DNA of 64,000 bases from Campylobacter novaezeelandiae (GTDB taxonomy: Bacteria > Campylobacterota > Campylobacteria > Campylobacterales > Campylobacteraceae), in assembly GCF_004323845.1 (NCBI RefSeq), contig NZ_QPGR01000009.1, positions 1 to 64,000 of the forward strand, read 5' to 3'. A program made the translations under genes and the position numbers. How positions within the stretch are numbered: the stretch's first letter is position 1; the number at the start of each line of letters is the position of its first letter. The notes under the pieces were generated by a model. It was not told the DNA's origin. It made no database searches and was given only the letters and a program-made list of their open reading frames with translations. Shown here piece after piece: positions 50,608 to 60,338 of the stretch.

Positions 50608-51066
50608 CTATCCTTTATAATTTTTTATAGCAATTTTTGCTTCCAAATCAGCTTGTTTTTTCTTTAAGCTTTCACGTTTATCGTGTAAATTTTTTCCTTT
50701 AGCTAATGCTAATGTCGCCTTAACTTTATTTTTAACATTAAAGTATAGATCCAAAATCACTAAAGTATAGCCTTCCACGCTTACTTTTCCTAAAAGTTTA
50801 TCTATTTGTTTTCTATGCATTAGAAGTTTTCTTGGAGCCCTTTCTTCATGTTTATAATGAGAATGTGTTGTATTAAGATGAGAAATATGAGCATTGAGTA
50901 AATAAAGCTCTCCTTTGATAATGCGAACAAAAGAATCTTTTAAATTGGTTCTAGCTTGTCTTAATGCTACAACTTCGCTTCCTTTTAGAACAATTCCTGC
51001 CTCAAAGGTTTCTAAAATGGCATAATCAAATAGAGCTTTTTTATTTCTTGCAATATTTTTTTTCAT
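50608..51066 (-). CDS. smpB: SsrA-binding protein SmpB
   Basis: SmpB works with tmRNA to rescue stalled ribosomes. The 152-residue OB-fold protein has [46 protein letters not shown] and a basic C-terminal tail that enters the A site. No tmRNA gene is visible in this window. It overlaps ispE by 4 nt. Confidence 0.96.
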   Translation of the reverse strand: MKKNIARNKKALFDYAILETFEAGIVLKGSEVVALRQARTNLKDSFVRIIKGELYLLNAHISHLNTTHSHYKHEERAPRKLLMHRKQIDKLLGKVSVEGYTLVILDLYFNVKNKVKATLALAKGKNLHDKRESLKKKQADLEAKIAIKNYKG

Positions 51067-51827
51067 TTTTCAACCTTAAAAACACTACTACCGCTACCAC
51101 TTAAAAAAAAACCATTAATTAAATATTCTTCCATTTTAGGATATAAAATTACACAAGGAGTAAATAAATCATTAAGTTTGAGATTATCAAAATTTTCTAA
51201 GAGTTCTTTAGTGCTTAATTTCTCATAGTTGTTAGCTTCTTTAAAATTTTTTGAAAAATTAAAAGAAGTTTTATCAAATTGTCCATAAACTTCTTTTGTA
51301 TGACAATGAATTTCTGGAAAAGTAAATTTTAAATTTGGAATATCATCGTGAAATTCTTCTATGATCTCTCCACAACCACTGACATTGGCACTTTTGCATC
51401 CACTTAAGAAAAAGGCTATATCACTGCCTAATTGCAAACTTAAATTTATAAGCTTTTCTTTAGGAATTTTTAAATTCAATTTTTCATTCATCATTAGTAA
51501 GAAACTTGCTGCATCTGAGCTTCCTCCTCCAAGTCCTGCACAAGTTGGTATATTTTTGATAAGTTTAAGGCTTTGATTTTTAAAAAATTCTTCTAATTCA
51601 TTTTTATATCCATAATCACAAAGTAGATTATAGGCTTTTTTGATTATATTATTTTCGCATACAAAGTCACTAATAAGCTCAAATCCTTCTTGTGTTTTTT
51701 GATTTATAATCAAAAGTTCATCAAAAAGATCTTCGATTAAAATAAAACGAGATTTTAAAAGATGATAAGATCTTTTATCAAAACCAATGAGTTTTAGAAA
51801 AATATTTGCTTTAGCATAAGCTTTCAT
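51063..51827 (-). CDS. ispE: 4-diphosphocytidyl-2-C-methyl-D-erythritol kinase
   Basis: IspE phosphorylates CDP-methylerythritol in the MEP isoprenoid pathway, whose later step IspG is at 892. The 254-residue GHMP kinase has [13 protein letters not shown] at the N-terminus, the ATP loop [19 protein letters not shown] and the C-terminal [10 protein letters not shown]. It overlaps csrA and smpB by 4 nt each. Confidence 0.94.
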   Translation of the reverse strand: MKAYAKANIFLKLIGFDKRSYHLLKSRFILIEDLFDELLIINQKTQEGFELISDFVCENNIIKKAYNLLCDYGYKNELEEFFKNQSLKLIKNIPTCAGLGGGSSDAASFLLMMNEKLNLKIPKEKLINLSLQLGSDIAFFLSGCKSANVSGCGEIIEEFHDDIPNLKFTFPEIHCHTKEVYGQFDKTSFNFSKNFKEANNYEKLSTKELLENFDNLKLNDLFTPCVILYPKMEEYLINGFFLSGSGSSVFKVEK

Positions 51828-52051
51828 TTTTTTAATTTCTTACTAAGATCATCAAGTTTAATTTCTTTTTGAACGACTGAATGTAAATTTTCATCTTTAA
51901 TTTGTGTAATTAGTTCTTTTCTAAGTATCATTAAAGATTTTGGTGCTTCTATACCTATTTTTGCATAACCCTTTCCTGTTTGAACAATTTTAATTTCTAT
52001 ATCTTCACCAATTCTTATACTTTCATTTTCTTTTCGTGATAATATTAACAT
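51824..52051 (-). CDS. csrA: Carbon storage regulator CsrA
   Basis: CsrA is an RNA-binding regulator that represses translation of flagellin and other mRNAs in Campylobacter, antagonised by FliW. The 75-residue protein has the family N-terminus [15 protein letters not shown] and [18 protein letters not shown], with a longer charged C-terminal tail than the 61-residue E. coli protein. It overlaps truB by 7 bp and ispE by 4 bp. Confidence 0.96.
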   Translation of the reverse strand: MLILSRKENESIRIGEDIEIKIVQTGKGYAKIGIEAPKSLMILRKELITQIKDENLHSVVQKEIKLDDLSKKLKK

Positions 52052-52863
52052 TTTGCAACCTTATTTAAAATGTAATGAACTTTATTATTTTCTATGTTAA
52101 TAATTGAAAAAAAATTTTTTTCTTCAAGATAGTAAGTGCCATTTTCCTGATATGTTAATTCTTGAATATCAATTTTTAATCCATTTTGTAATTTACTACT
52201 ATCTTTAAGGAAATTTTTTTTTAAATTTAGATATTGTAGCACATTTAAACTTTTTTCATTGTTATAAATAAACTCACCCTCTTTAATACGCTCAAGAGAG
52301 CTTAGTGTTGCATTTATCCCTAATTTTTTAGCAAAAATTTCACAATAAGATCTAATGTAAGCTCCTTCGCTAACTGAAAGTTCTATACTCAAAAAAGGGT
52401 GGATATAATGTAGAATTTTGCATTCATAAATATGCATTTTACATGGTTTAAGTTCTACTTCTTGTCCTTTTTTAGCAAATTCATAAGCTCTTTTGCCTTG
52501 AATTCTTTTTGCACTAAATTTAGGAGGTATAAATTCAATTTCTCCTAAAAGCTTATTTTTGATTTCTTCTAAAAAGGCTAAATTATAGGGGTTAATTGTT
52601 GTTACTTGAGTGATATTTTTATCATCTAAACTTAAAGATTTAACCCCAAGCCAAAGGGTGGCTTTATAAGTTTTTGGAGTTTTTTTTAGAAAACGAAAAA
52701 GTTTACTAAATTGATTAAAAGCTATAATTAAAACTCCCTTGGCAAAAGGATCTAGTGTTCCTGAGTAACCCGCTTTTTTTACTTTGTATTTTTTTTTAAT
52801 GGTATTTAAAAAAGCGTTTGAGCTTATTCCATTTGGTTTGTAACCGACAAAAAGTTTATTCAT
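52045..52863 (-). CDS. truB: tRNA pseudouridine-55 synthase
   Basis: TruB makes pseudouridine 55 in the T loop of tRNAs. The 272-residue protein has the catalytic Asp38 in [45 protein letters not shown] and [16 protein letters not shown]. It overlaps the helicase gene by 4 nt and csrA by 7 nt. Confidence 0.95.
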   Translation of the reverse strand: MNKLFVGYKPNGISSNAFLNTIKKKYKVKKAGYSGTLDPFAKGVLIIAFNQFSKLFRFLKKTPKTYKATLWLGVKSLSLDDKNITQVTTINPYNLAFLEEIKNKLLGEIEFIPPKFSAKRIQGKRAYEFAKKGQEVELKPCKMHIYECKILHYIHPFLSIELSVSEGAYIRSYCEIFAKKLGINATLSSLERIKEGEFIYNNEKSLNVLQYLNLKKNFLKDSSKLQNGLKIDIQELTYQENGTYYLEEKNFFSIINIENNKVHYILNKVAKC

Positions 52864-54935
52864 ATTACTTTTTCCACAAAGGAAGATAAAATATTACGTG
52901 TGATACCGCCAAAATTAATGCTGAGTTTTTGTTCATTTTTACTTGTTTGAACATCAATTATCCTTCCTATACCAAAAATTTTATGTTTGATTAAATCCCC
53001 TTTTTTAAATCCTACTTCTTTTTTTTGCAAAATATGCTCTTTTTTTGAAGATTTTATATTTAAGCAACTTTCTTCAAGAAATTGACTTTTTTTAAAGGGC
53101 ATTCTTATACCCTTATGAAATCTTGAATGTGTAAAACTAAGATAGAGATATTTCTTAGCTCTTGTGATAGCAACATAGGCTAAGCGTCTTTCTTCTTCAA
53201 TATCACTTGTATCATTAAGCAGTGGAAAAATGCCTTGTTCCAACCCCATAATAAAAACATGATCAAATTCAAGTCCCTTACTTGAGTGAATGCTCATAAT
53301 ATTAATACTTTTTTCACTTAAATCATCTTGATCGCTTAAGAGTGCGATTTCATTTAAAATATCATCTAAATTTTCATAATATCCTTCTTTAATTTTATCC
53401 TTAAGACTTGCATAAAATTCATCAATATTAGAAATTTTATCTTCAGAATCTGCTTGATTTTGATAAAAATCTTTTAATTTGATTTTTTCTTCTAGTTGAT
53501 ATATAAGTTCTTTTAAATTGTTACATTCTTTTAAGGTTTTTATGTGTTCTAAAAAAAGATGAATTTCTTTTTGAGTTTTTTTTGGAAAAAAATCACTTTG
53601 ATCAAGATTATTAAGAGCTTCAAATAATGAAATTTTTTCTTTTTGTGCATAATCTTCTAATTTTTTTAAGCTTGTAGAACCAAAATTTCTTCTAGGTCTA
53701 TTTATAATGCGTTTTAGAGAATAATCATCATTAAGATTAGTTAAAAGTCTAAGATAAGAAATGATATCTTTAATCTCTGCTCTTTCATAGAATTTAATCC
53801 CACTTAAAAGTTTAAAAGGAATTTTTTCTTTATTCAGTGCTTCTTCTAGGGCACGAGAGAGAGCATTAATACGAAATAAAACAGCAATTTCGCTAGCATC
53901 AACTCCTTGTTGAAGTAATGTTTTTACATGTTTTGCTATTTTAAGACTTTCTTCTTTTTCATCTTGTGCCTCATCAATCTTAATTTGCTCTCCTTGATCT
54001 TTGGTGCAAATAAGTTCTTTACCTAATCTTTTATCATTGTTTTTTATAAGTTTATTAGCGGCATTTAAGATATTTCCTACTGATCTATAATTTTGTTCAA
54101 GTTTAACAAGTTTTACATTTTTAAATTGGCTTTGAAAGTTTAAAATATTTTCGATTTTTGCACCACGCCATCCATAAATACTTTGATCATCATCGCCTAC
54201 AACGCAAATATTTTCATGCACCAAACAAAGATTTTTTAGAATTTGATATTGTAAAGCATTGGTATCTTGGTATTCATCTACTGTGATATAGCGATAAAGC
54301 TCACTTTGTTCTTTGGCAAAATTATGATCGCTTTCTAAAATTTCATTGCTTAACATTAACAAATCATCAAAATCTACAAAATTATTTTTTAAAAGATAAT
54401 TTTGATAATTTTTATAGCAAAGAGCTAATTTTTCAAATTTTTTAAATTTTTCTTCGTCGTTTTTATAAAGGTTTAAATCATTAAAAACCATTTCTACATT
54501 TTTAGAATGGTTTTTTAAATATGAAATGTAATTAGAAATATTTGAAGCATTTAATTCTTCATCTATAAGTTCTTTGATAATTTTTTTTCTATCTTCAGTA
54601 TCAATAATAATAAAATTATTTTTACGTCCCAATTTTTCTATATGCATTCTTAAAAATAAAAGACCAAATTTATGAAAAGTGCATAATAAAGGATTTTGGT
54701 TATTGGAATTTTTCATCAAATTTAAAGCCCTAATTTTCATAATATTGGCCGCTTTATTTGTAAAGGTTAGAGTTAAAGTATTTTGTGCAGGAATTCCAAC
54801 TTCGTCGATTAAATAAGCAAGTCTTGTTGTAATAGTTTTTGTTTTTCCACTTCCTGCTCCTGCTAAAATAAGCATAGGACCATCTATGTGCCTTATAGCT
54901 TTTTCTTGGCTTTGATTTATATCTTTAAAAATCAT
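52860..54935 (-). CDS. UvrD/Rep-family DNA helicase
   Basis: The 691-residue superfamily 1A helicase has Walker [12 protein letters not shown] (residues 24-34), [15 protein letters not shown] (Walker B), [21 protein letters not shown] and [12 protein letters not shown]. It is probably a 3'-5' translocase in repair or replication restart. Distinguishing UvrD, Rep and PcrA by eye is not reliable, so no symbol is given. Genes overlap by 4 nt on both sides. Confidence 0.93.
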   Translation of the reverse strand: MIFKDINQSQEKAIRHIDGPMLILAGAGSGKTKTITTRLAYLIDEVGIPAQNTLTLTFTNKAANIMKIRALNLMKNSNNQNPLLCTFHKFGLLFLRMHIEKLGRKNNFIIIDTEDRKKIIKELIDEELNASNISNYISYLKNHSKNVEMVFNDLNLYKNDEEKFKKFEKLALCYKNYQNYLLKNNFVDFDDLLMLSNEILESDHNFAKEQSELYRYITVDEYQDTNALQYQILKNLCLVHENICVVGDDDQSIYGWRGAKIENILNFQSQFKNVKLVKLEQNYRSVGNILNAANKLIKNNDKRLGKELICTKDQGEQIKIDEAQDEKEESLKIAKHVKTLLQQGVDASEIAVLFRINALSRALEEALNKEKIPFKLLSGIKFYERAEIKDIISYLRLLTNLNDDYSLKRIINRPRRNFGSTSLKKLEDYAQKEKISLFEALNNLDQSDFFPKKTQKEIHLFLEHIKTLKECNNLKELIYQLEEKIKLKDFYQNQADSEDKISNIDEFYASLKDKIKEGYYENLDDILNEIALLSDQDDLSEKSINIMSIHSSKGLEFDHVFIMGLEQGIFPLLNDTSDIEEERRLAYVAITRAKKYLYLSFTHSRFHKGIRMPFKKSQFLEESCLNIKSSKKEHILQKKEVGFKKGDLIKHKIFGIGRIIDVQTSKNEQKLSINFGGITRNILSSFVEKVI

Positions 54936-55369
54936 TTTTTAAAGATATCTTTATTTTTAGGATTATTTAAAAATAAATCTATTGATTTTTTGGCAAGATT
55001 TTCATCTTTTCTTTTATAAAAACTAAAATTAATAAAGATAACATTATTTTCAATTTGAATTTGAGTAATGGCGCCTAAATCAACCCTAACAAAAGTAGCA
55101 AAATCATCTGTTCCAAATCCTGCATGAAAATGAATATACTCTTTGTCTAATTTAATAGAAGTAAAAGTATATCCTGCTAATGCAAAAAGCGTATAAGGAT
55201 TTTCACTCAGATCTAAATGCTTAGGAAGTTCTGGATTAAATTGAGTGTATTTTGTATTGCAAACTATGGAAAATTCTATATTTTTTTTAATTAAAGTTTG
55301 AATTATTTCATAACAATGTTGCTGCATTAATTCTACAAATTCATTATCTTGTAAAAGTTTTTCTATCAT
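54932..55369 (-). CDS. Conserved protein of unknown function
   Basis: I do not recognise this 145-residue soluble protein. It has an N-terminal helical part followed by strands (YTFTSIKLDKEYIHFHAGFG, VRVDLGAITQIQ, VIFINFSFYKRK) that might form a small beta-sheet domain. It overlaps the helicase gene by 4 nt and follows pepF by 22 bp, so it is co-transcribed. Conserved placement next to a helicase is the only clue to its role. Confidence 0.8.
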   Translation of the reverse strand: MIEKLLQDNEFVELMQQHCYEIIQTLIKKNIEFSIVCNTKYTQFNPELPKHLDLSENPYTLFALAGYTFTSIKLDKEYIHFHAGFGTDDFATFVRVDLGAITQIQIENNVIFINFSFYKRKDENLAKKSIDLFLNNPKNKDIFKK

Positions 55370-55391
55370 AATTTTTCCTTAAAGATAAAGA

Positions 55392-57107
55392 CTATTTAAA
55401 GTTAACAAAATCATTAATTAATTTTTCAATTTCTTTAATACCTATTTCCCAAAAATTCTTACTTTCTATATCAAATCCAAATGAAGCTATAAGATCCTTA
55501 GGACTAATACTACCACCTGAGCTTAACATGCTAAGATATAGTTCTTTAAAATTTGGACATTTATTACTTTTATAAAGCCCATAAAGAGCTAAAACTAGAA
55601 GTTGTGCATAAGCATATGCATAACAATAAAATGGTGAGTGTATAAAATGTGGAATATAAGACCACCAACAAGCATAGTTTTTGGTTAAAATAACACTATC
55701 TCCAAACATTTTTTGAGATTCTTCAAGCCAAATTCTATCGATCTTATCTTTGCTTAATTCATCTTTTTCTTTATAAATGCGTCTTTCAAAACAAGTAAAA
55801 TTAATTTGTCTATAAAAAGTAGCAAAAATATCTTCAATTTTAGCAGCATAAAGGGTTAATAATTCTTCTTTATTGAGTTTATCTTTTATATAATCAAAAA
55901 CAAGCATTTCTGCAAAAACAGAAGCCATTTCAGAGGTTGTTAAAGGTGTATTTTGGTTTAAAAAACTTACCTTGTAAGAAAGTTTTTGATGTATAGTATG
56001 GCCTAGCTCGTGTGCAAGTGTAAAAAGATCTCGTCTTTGATCGGTATAATTTAGCAAAATAAAAGGGTGAGAATCAGGTGTTGCTGGATGAGAAAAAGCT
56101 CCGCTTTGTTTTTTATTTTTTGGATATACATCAAGCCAACCTTTATCAAAAGCTTCTTGCGCTATATCTTTAAATTCCTTAGAAAAGGCTCCAAAAGCAT
56201 TTAAAACTATTTTTTTAGCTTCTTTAAAATCAAAGTGAGCTTCTTTTCCAATAGGCGCATATCTGTCATAATCTTTTAATTTATTAAAACCTAAAATTTG
56301 TTTTTTTCTTTTATAAAATTTAGAAACAAGATGGAAATTTTTTTGAGCACTAAGAATTAAAGCATCAACACTTTTTTGTGAAATTTGATTGCTTATATGT
56401 CTTGGGAGTTCATAATTTTCATAACCTCTTAGATTACAAATTATTTGTCTTTGGGTTTTTATCATATTAAAGATAAAGGTTAAAAGCGAAGAGTTTTTTT
56501 CTAGGCTTTTGGTAAATTTTTTAGCAGCTTTTTTGCGAATTTTTCTATCATGATGATAAAGTTTGCTTAAAATTTCTTCTTCACTTAGTTTTTTCCCTTC
56601 AAAAGGTATTTTTAAAGCACTCATACTTTCATCAAAGAGTCTTGCAAAAGCATTTGCACCTGTATTTGAAAGTTGCAATAAAATTCTTTCTTCTTTTTTT
56701 GATAAGTTATATTGCTTGTTTTTGATTAAATTGCTAAGATAAAAGCTATAATCTTTGCAAAAATCGATAAATTCTTGTGTCTTTTCTTGTTTTAAATCGC
56801 AAAATTCTAGTTCAAAAAAAAGTATATTCTCTTCAATTTTTTTGCATTCTTCTTCATATTTTGCGTAAAAAGAACCCTTTGTTGTGTCTTTTGCAAAAGT
56901 TAAATAAGCAAAAGTTAGAATTTTTTGCAATGCTAGATTAAGATTTTCGTATTCTTTTAAAGAATTTAAAAATTCTTTAGGATTTAATTTATAAAGATTG
57001 TTTTCATATTTTAATCTAAATTCAGAAGATTTTTTTAGGTGTTTTTGCATAAATTCATTAAGATTATTTTCATTTGTAAATAATGCGGTTAAATCCCATT
57101 CTAGCAT
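55392..57107 (-). CDS. pepF: Oligoendopeptidase F (M3 metallopeptidase)
   Basis: The 571-residue cytoplasmic peptidase has the zinc motif HELGH in FTLAHELGHTIHQKLS, followed by the second-shell TTSEMASVFAEMLVFDY that supplies the third ligand. PepF enzymes cut medium-length peptides. Length is normal. It lies 10 bp after pyrB and 22 bp before the next gene. Confidence 0.94.
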   Translation of the reverse strand: MLEWDLTALFTNENNLNEFMQKHLKKSSEFRLKYENNLYKLNPKEFLNSLKEYENLNLALQKILTFAYLTFAKDTTKGSFYAKYEEECKKIEENILFFELEFCDLKQEKTQEFIDFCKDYSFYLSNLIKNKQYNLSKKEERILLQLSNTGANAFARLFDESMSALKIPFEGKKLSEEEILSKLYHHDRKIRKKAAKKFTKSLEKNSSLLTFIFNMIKTQRQIICNLRGYENYELPRHISNQISQKSVDALILSAQKNFHLVSKFYKRKKQILGFNKLKDYDRYAPIGKEAHFDFKEAKKIVLNAFGAFSKEFKDIAQEAFDKGWLDVYPKNKKQSGAFSHPATPDSHPFILLNYTDQRRDLFTLAHELGHTIHQKLSYKVSFLNQNTPLTTSEMASVFAEMLVFDYIKDKLNKEELLTLYAAKIEDIFATFYRQINFTCFERRIYKEKDELSKDKIDRIWLEESQKMFGDSVILTKNYACWWSYIPHFIHSPFYCYAYAYAQLLVLALYGLYKSNKCPNFKELYLSMLSSGGSISPKDLIASFGFDIESKNFWEIGIKEIEKLINDFVNFK

Positions 57108-57117
57108 TTATTTCTCC

Positions 57118-57996
57118 TTAGTTTTCTAAAATAAATTTTTTTAAAACAGCCATACGAATAGCCACTCCGTGTTCAACTTGCTTTAAAACTAAATTTCTTG
57201 GATCGTTCATTACTTCATCACTAATATCAATATTTCTATTTACAGGACCAGGATGCAGTAAAATTACTTTTTTATCATTGATTAGGCTTGAATTAATGCA
57301 AAAGTCATTAGCATAATCTTTTAATGAAGCATAAACTATTTTTTCATGCCTTTCAACCTGAGTTCTTAAGCTCATTATAATATCAGCTTTTTCTATAGCT
57401 TTTTTTATATCATAAGTATAGTTTAAATTAGAATTTGGCATAAAATGAGGTGGTGCTACTAGGGTGATTTCAAGTCCAAATCGTGTTAAAAGATCAATAT
57501 TTGAGTTTGCAACCCGAGAACTTTTAATATCTCCTATAATAGTGATTTTTTTCCCTTTTATTTCGCCTTTAAAGTGCTCATAAATTGTAAATAAATCAAG
57601 TAAAGCTTGAGTTGGATGAGCATGTTTTCCATCTCCTGCATTAATTAAAGGACAGTGAATATGGTGTGATAAAATTTGAGGAGCCCCTGAGTGTGAGTGC
57701 CTAATTATTATTGCATTAGGACTCATGGCATCTAAATTAGCAGCTGTATCATAAAGGGTTTCTCCTTTGCTAGAACTACTTCTTGCAACATCTAATCGTA
57801 AAACTCTAGCACCCAATCTTCTTGCAGCACTTTCAAAACTTGAAAGTGTTCTTGTAGAATTTTCGAAAAATATAGTTGTAATGCTTTTGCCTTCTAAAAG
57901 CGTTCTTGGTTTCTTATCTAAAAAATCTTTTGCATCTTTAAAAATATCCAAAACTTCCTGATTACTTAAATTTTTTGTGCTAATAAGATGCCTCAT
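57118..57996 (-). CDS. pyrB: Aspartate carbamoyltransferase catalytic subunit
   Basis: PyrB condenses carbamoyl phosphate with aspartate. The 292-residue protein has the carbamoyl phosphate site FFENSTRTLSSFESAARRLG, LDLFTIYEHF, IGDIKSSRVANSN and LHPGPVNRNIDI. The regulatory subunit PyrI is not seen here. It heads a long leftward operon, with an extended -10 28 nt upstream, and is divergent from metK. Confidence 0.96.
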   Translation of the reverse strand: MRHLISTKNLSNQEVLDIFKDAKDFLDKKPRTLLEGKSITTIFFENSTRTLSSFESAARRLGARVLRLDVARSSSSKGETLYDTAANLDAMSPNAIIIRHSHSGAPQILSHHIHCPLINAGDGKHAHPTQALLDLFTIYEHFKGEIKGKKITIIGDIKSSRVANSNIDLLTRFGLEITLVAPPHFMPNSNLNYTYDIKKAIEKADIIMSLRTQVERHEKIVYASLKDYANDFCINSSLINDKKVILLHPGPVNRNIDISDEVMNDPRNLVLKQVEHGVAIRMAVLKKFILEN

Positions 57997-58023
57997 TTTT
58001 TTCCTTTTTATAAAAATTGTTTG

Positions 58024-58032
58024 ATTCTAACA
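58024..58032 (-). promoter_or_regulatory. Extended -10 promoter of the pyrB operon
   Basis: Leftward TGTTAGAAT is an extended -10 28 nt before the pyrB ATG. It probably drives the entire 11-kb operon down to aat. Confidence 0.6.
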
Positions 58033-58084
58033 AAACTAAACTTAATCTTGCCAATATTTTAACTATAAATTTATTTAATAAGAC

Positions 58085-58090
58085 TATAAT
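58085..58090 (+). promoter_or_regulatory. -10 element of metK
   Basis: Consensus TATAAT (preceded by GAC, no TG) lies 31 nt before the metK ATG. A good GAAAGGAC ribosome site follows. Confidence 0.6.
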
Positions 58091-58121
58091 GCAAAGTTTA
58101 ATTATTTTTGAAAGGACTTTT

Positions 58122-59318
58122 ATGTATCTATTCACTTCAGAAGTCGTAAGCCCTGGTCATCCTGACAAGTGTGCTGATATAATCGCTGATACAATAGTGG
58201 ATATACTCTTGAAAAATGACAAAAATTCAAGGGTGGCGAGTGAGGTTTTTGTCGCAGGAAATAAGGTTGTGATTGGAGGAGAGGTTAAATCAAATCACAA
58301 GCTAAGCAAACATGATTATGACAATTTAGTAAAAGATGTTTTAAAAAACATAGGTTATAACGGAGCGGGACATTTTAGCAAAGAACAGTGTTTGCATCCT
58401 GATGAAGTTGATGTTATGGTATTTTTAAACGAGCAAAGCCCAGATATTAATCAGGGTGTTGACCAAGAAGATGGTGAAACTGGAGCAGGAGATCAAGGCA
58501 TTATGTTTGGTTTTGCAAGTTGTGAAGCCGATGAGTTTATGCCAGCGGCAATTTCTTATGCAAGAATGCTTTGTGATAAAGTTTATATTTATGCAAAAGA
58601 TCATCCACATGAGCTTGGTGTGGATATTAAAACTCAAGTAACGATTGATTATGGAACAAAAGAGAATTTTGAAAATTGCAAACCACAAAGTATTCATACT
58701 ATAGTAGTTTCTGCACCTTGTATTGAAAGTATGAAAATAGAAGATTTAAGAACTTTAATAATGAAGCTTATTTTAGATACAAATTTGCCAAAAGAGCTTT
58801 TTGATCCTGAAAAAACAAGAATTTTAATCAATCCAACAGGAAAATATGTTAATCACAGTTCTTTACATGATAGTGGTTTAACTGGGAGAAAGCTCATTGT
58901 TGATAGTTTTGGTGGATATGCTCCTATTGGAGGTGGAGCGCAATCTTCTAAAGATTACACTAAAGTTGATAGGAGCGGTCTTTATGCTGCAAGATGGCTT
59001 GCTAAAAATATAGTTGCAGCAAAGCTTGCTAAAAAATGTATAGTTCAACTCAGTTATGCTATAGGCGTTGCTAAGCCAATTTCAGTGAGTGTTGATTGTA
59101 TGGGAACAAATACCAAGATAAGTGATGAGGTATTGAGTGATTTTGTGATGAAAAATTTTGCTTTAACTCCAAATTGGATAAGAGATAAATTTCACCTTGA
59201 TAAACCAAGCAAAGAAACCTTTTTGTATGCTGATGTAGCTGCACGTGGACAAGTAGGACAAAAAGATTATCCTTGGGAGCAACTTGATGCTTTAGAGCAA
59301 TTTAAATCTTTGCTTTAA
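58122..59318 (+). CDS. metK: S-adenosylmethionine synthetase
   Basis: MetK makes SAM from methionine and ATP. The 398-residue protein begins MYLFTSEVVSPGHPDKCAD and has GAGDQGIMFGFA (active-site loop), INPTGKYVNHS, and GGGAQSSKDYTKVDRSGLY. The ATG at 58122 was chosen over an upstream in-frame start at 58017 because the family sequence begins here and GAAAGGAC is correctly spaced. A terminator follows. The MeOPN methyltransferases just downstream use SAM. Confidence 0.97.
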   Translation: MYLFTSEVVSPGHPDKCADIIADTIVDILLKNDKNSRVASEVFVAGNKVVIGGEVKSNHKLSKHDYDNLVKDVLKNIGYNGAGHFSKEQCLHPDEVDVMVFLNEQSPDINQGVDQEDGETGAGDQGIMFGFASCEADEFMPAAISYARMLCDKVYIYAKDHPHELGVDIKTQVTIDYGTKENFENCKPQSIHTIVVSAPCIESMKIEDLRTLIMKLILDTNLPKELFDPEKTRILINPTGKYVNHSSLHDSGLTGRKLIVDSFGGYAPIGGGAQSSKDYTKVDRSGLYAARWLAKNIVAAKLAKKCIVQLSYAIGVAKPISVSVDCMGTNTKISDEVLSDFVMKNFALTPNWIRDKFHLDKPSKETFLYADVAARGQVGQKDYPWEQLDALEQFKSLL

Positions 59319-59324
59319 TTTTTT

Positions 59325-59377
59325 ATCCAAAATATGATTTGTAGAGAAATATTATCGGTTTTGGATTTATTTTTTTA
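59325..59377 (+). terminator. Rho-independent terminator after metK
   Basis: ATCCAAAA (59325-59332) pairs perfectly with TTTTGGAT (59359-59366) around a 26-base loop, followed by TTATTTTTTTA. The hairpin starts 7 bp after the metK stop. The loop is long, but the T tail is good. Confidence 0.55.
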
Positions 59378-59418
59378 TGATTGAATTTTTTACCCTTCTC
59401 ATTTAAACTTAATTTAAT

Positions 59419-59427
59419 GGGGGGGGG
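59419..59427 (+). repeat. G9 tract abutting the -10 of the MeOPN methyltransferase gene
   Basis: Nine G directly precede TAAAAT. An in-frame TAG at 59434 separates the tract from the ATG at 59491, so it is not coding. The arrangement copies that upstream of cst (14957-14971). Confidence 0.88.
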
Positions 59428-59433
59428 TAAAAT
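59428..59433 (+). promoter_or_regulatory. -10 element of the rightward MeOPN genes
   Basis: TAAAAT lies directly after the G9 tract, 57 nt before the ATG at 59491. It is downstream of the metK terminator, so a separate promoter is expected here. No clear -35 is visible. Confidence 0.55.
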
Positions 59434-59490
59434 TAGTTTTTTAAATTTAGAAAAAATATAATTTTAATAATTTTTGAGGAGTTTTATTTT

Positions 59491-60258
59491 ATGAAGCAAG
59501 GTGATTTTACAAAAGTTGCAAAACATTATCATAATAGACCTGCATATAGTTCTATGTTGATTGAAAAATTGATTCGTTGTATTAATAATAAAAATAAACA
59601 AAATTTAAATGTTGTTGAAGTAGGGGCTGGAACAGGAAAACTAACTAAGATTTTAGCTAATGAATTTGGTTTAAATATTGTAGCAGTTGAGCCTAACGAT
59701 AATATGAGAGAAGAAGGGATAAAATATACCAAAGATTGTTCAAATATCACTTGGAAAAAGGGTAGCGGAGAAGAAACTAACATAGAGAGCAATGTAGCAG
59801 ATTGGGTTATTATGGCAAGTTCTTTTCATTGGACTGATCCTAAAAAATCACTTCCTGAATTTAATCGTATATTGACAGGGGGGGGGTATTTCACTGCAAT
59901 TTGGAATCCACGCCATATCGTAAAAGGTTCTATTTTTGATGAGATTGAAACGGAAATTAAGAATATTGTTCCAGAGCTTGATCGTGTGAGCAGTGGAACA
60001 CAAAATGTTAAAAAATGGGAAGAAATTCTTGTTTCAACAGGAGATTTCACTGATTGCTTTTTTATGGAGTGTGATTACAAAGAGTTTTGGGATAAAGAGC
60101 GTTATCTTGGAGCCTGGCATTCTGTAAATGATATACAAGCACAAGCAGGTGAAAAAAGATGGAAAGAAATTTTAGATATGATAGAAGCTAAAATTTCACA
60201 TATGCAAAGTATAGAGATACCTTATAAAATAAGGGCTTGGACAGCTAGAAAAACATAA
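59491..60258 (+). CDS. SAM-dependent methyltransferase of MeOPN capsule modification, phase-variable (ON)
   Basis: The 255-residue class I methyltransferase has motif I VVEVGAGTGKLTKILA near residue 40, VAVEPNDNMREEG, and DWVIMASSFHWTDP. A G9 tract encodes Gly130-132 in LTGGGYFTAIWNPR; at this length the frame is open. It corresponds to the C. jejuni pair Cj1419/Cj1420, next to the phosphoramidate genes and believed to O-methylate MeOPN. The ribosome site is GAGGAG. A homologous gene follows after 80 bp. Its promoter contains a second G9 tract, so it may be switched at two levels. Confidence 0.85.
   Translation: MKQGDFTKVAKHYHNRPAYSSMLIEKLIRCINNKNKQNLNVVEVGAGTGKLTKILANEFGLNIVAVEPNDNMREEGIKYTKDCSNITWKKGSGEETNIESNVADWVIMASSFHWTDPKKSLPEFNRILTGGGYFTAIWNPRHIVKGSIFDEIETEIKNIVPELDRVSSGTQNVKKWEEILVSTGDFTDCFFMECDYKEFWDKERYLGAWHSVNDIQAQAGEKRWKEILDMIEAKISHMQSIEIPYKIRAWTARKT
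59878..59886 (+). repeat. G9 tract inside the MeOPN methyltransferase gene
   Basis: Nine G encode three Gly codons at residues 130-132, in frame. The paralogous gene at 60339 reads KRNSYF at the matching place and has no tract. Confidence 0.92.
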
Positions 60259-60338
60259 AATTTTAAACTCATTTTAATGAAGAAATATAGTTTTAAAGTT
60301 GAGATTTAGCTTATTAATATAAAAAGAAAGGTTTAAAA

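Noticed and set aside
58017..58121. Extended N-terminus for metK from an upstream ATG
   Set aside because: The extra 35 residues cover the -10 element and ribosome site and have no counterpart in MetK, which begins MYLFTSEVV.
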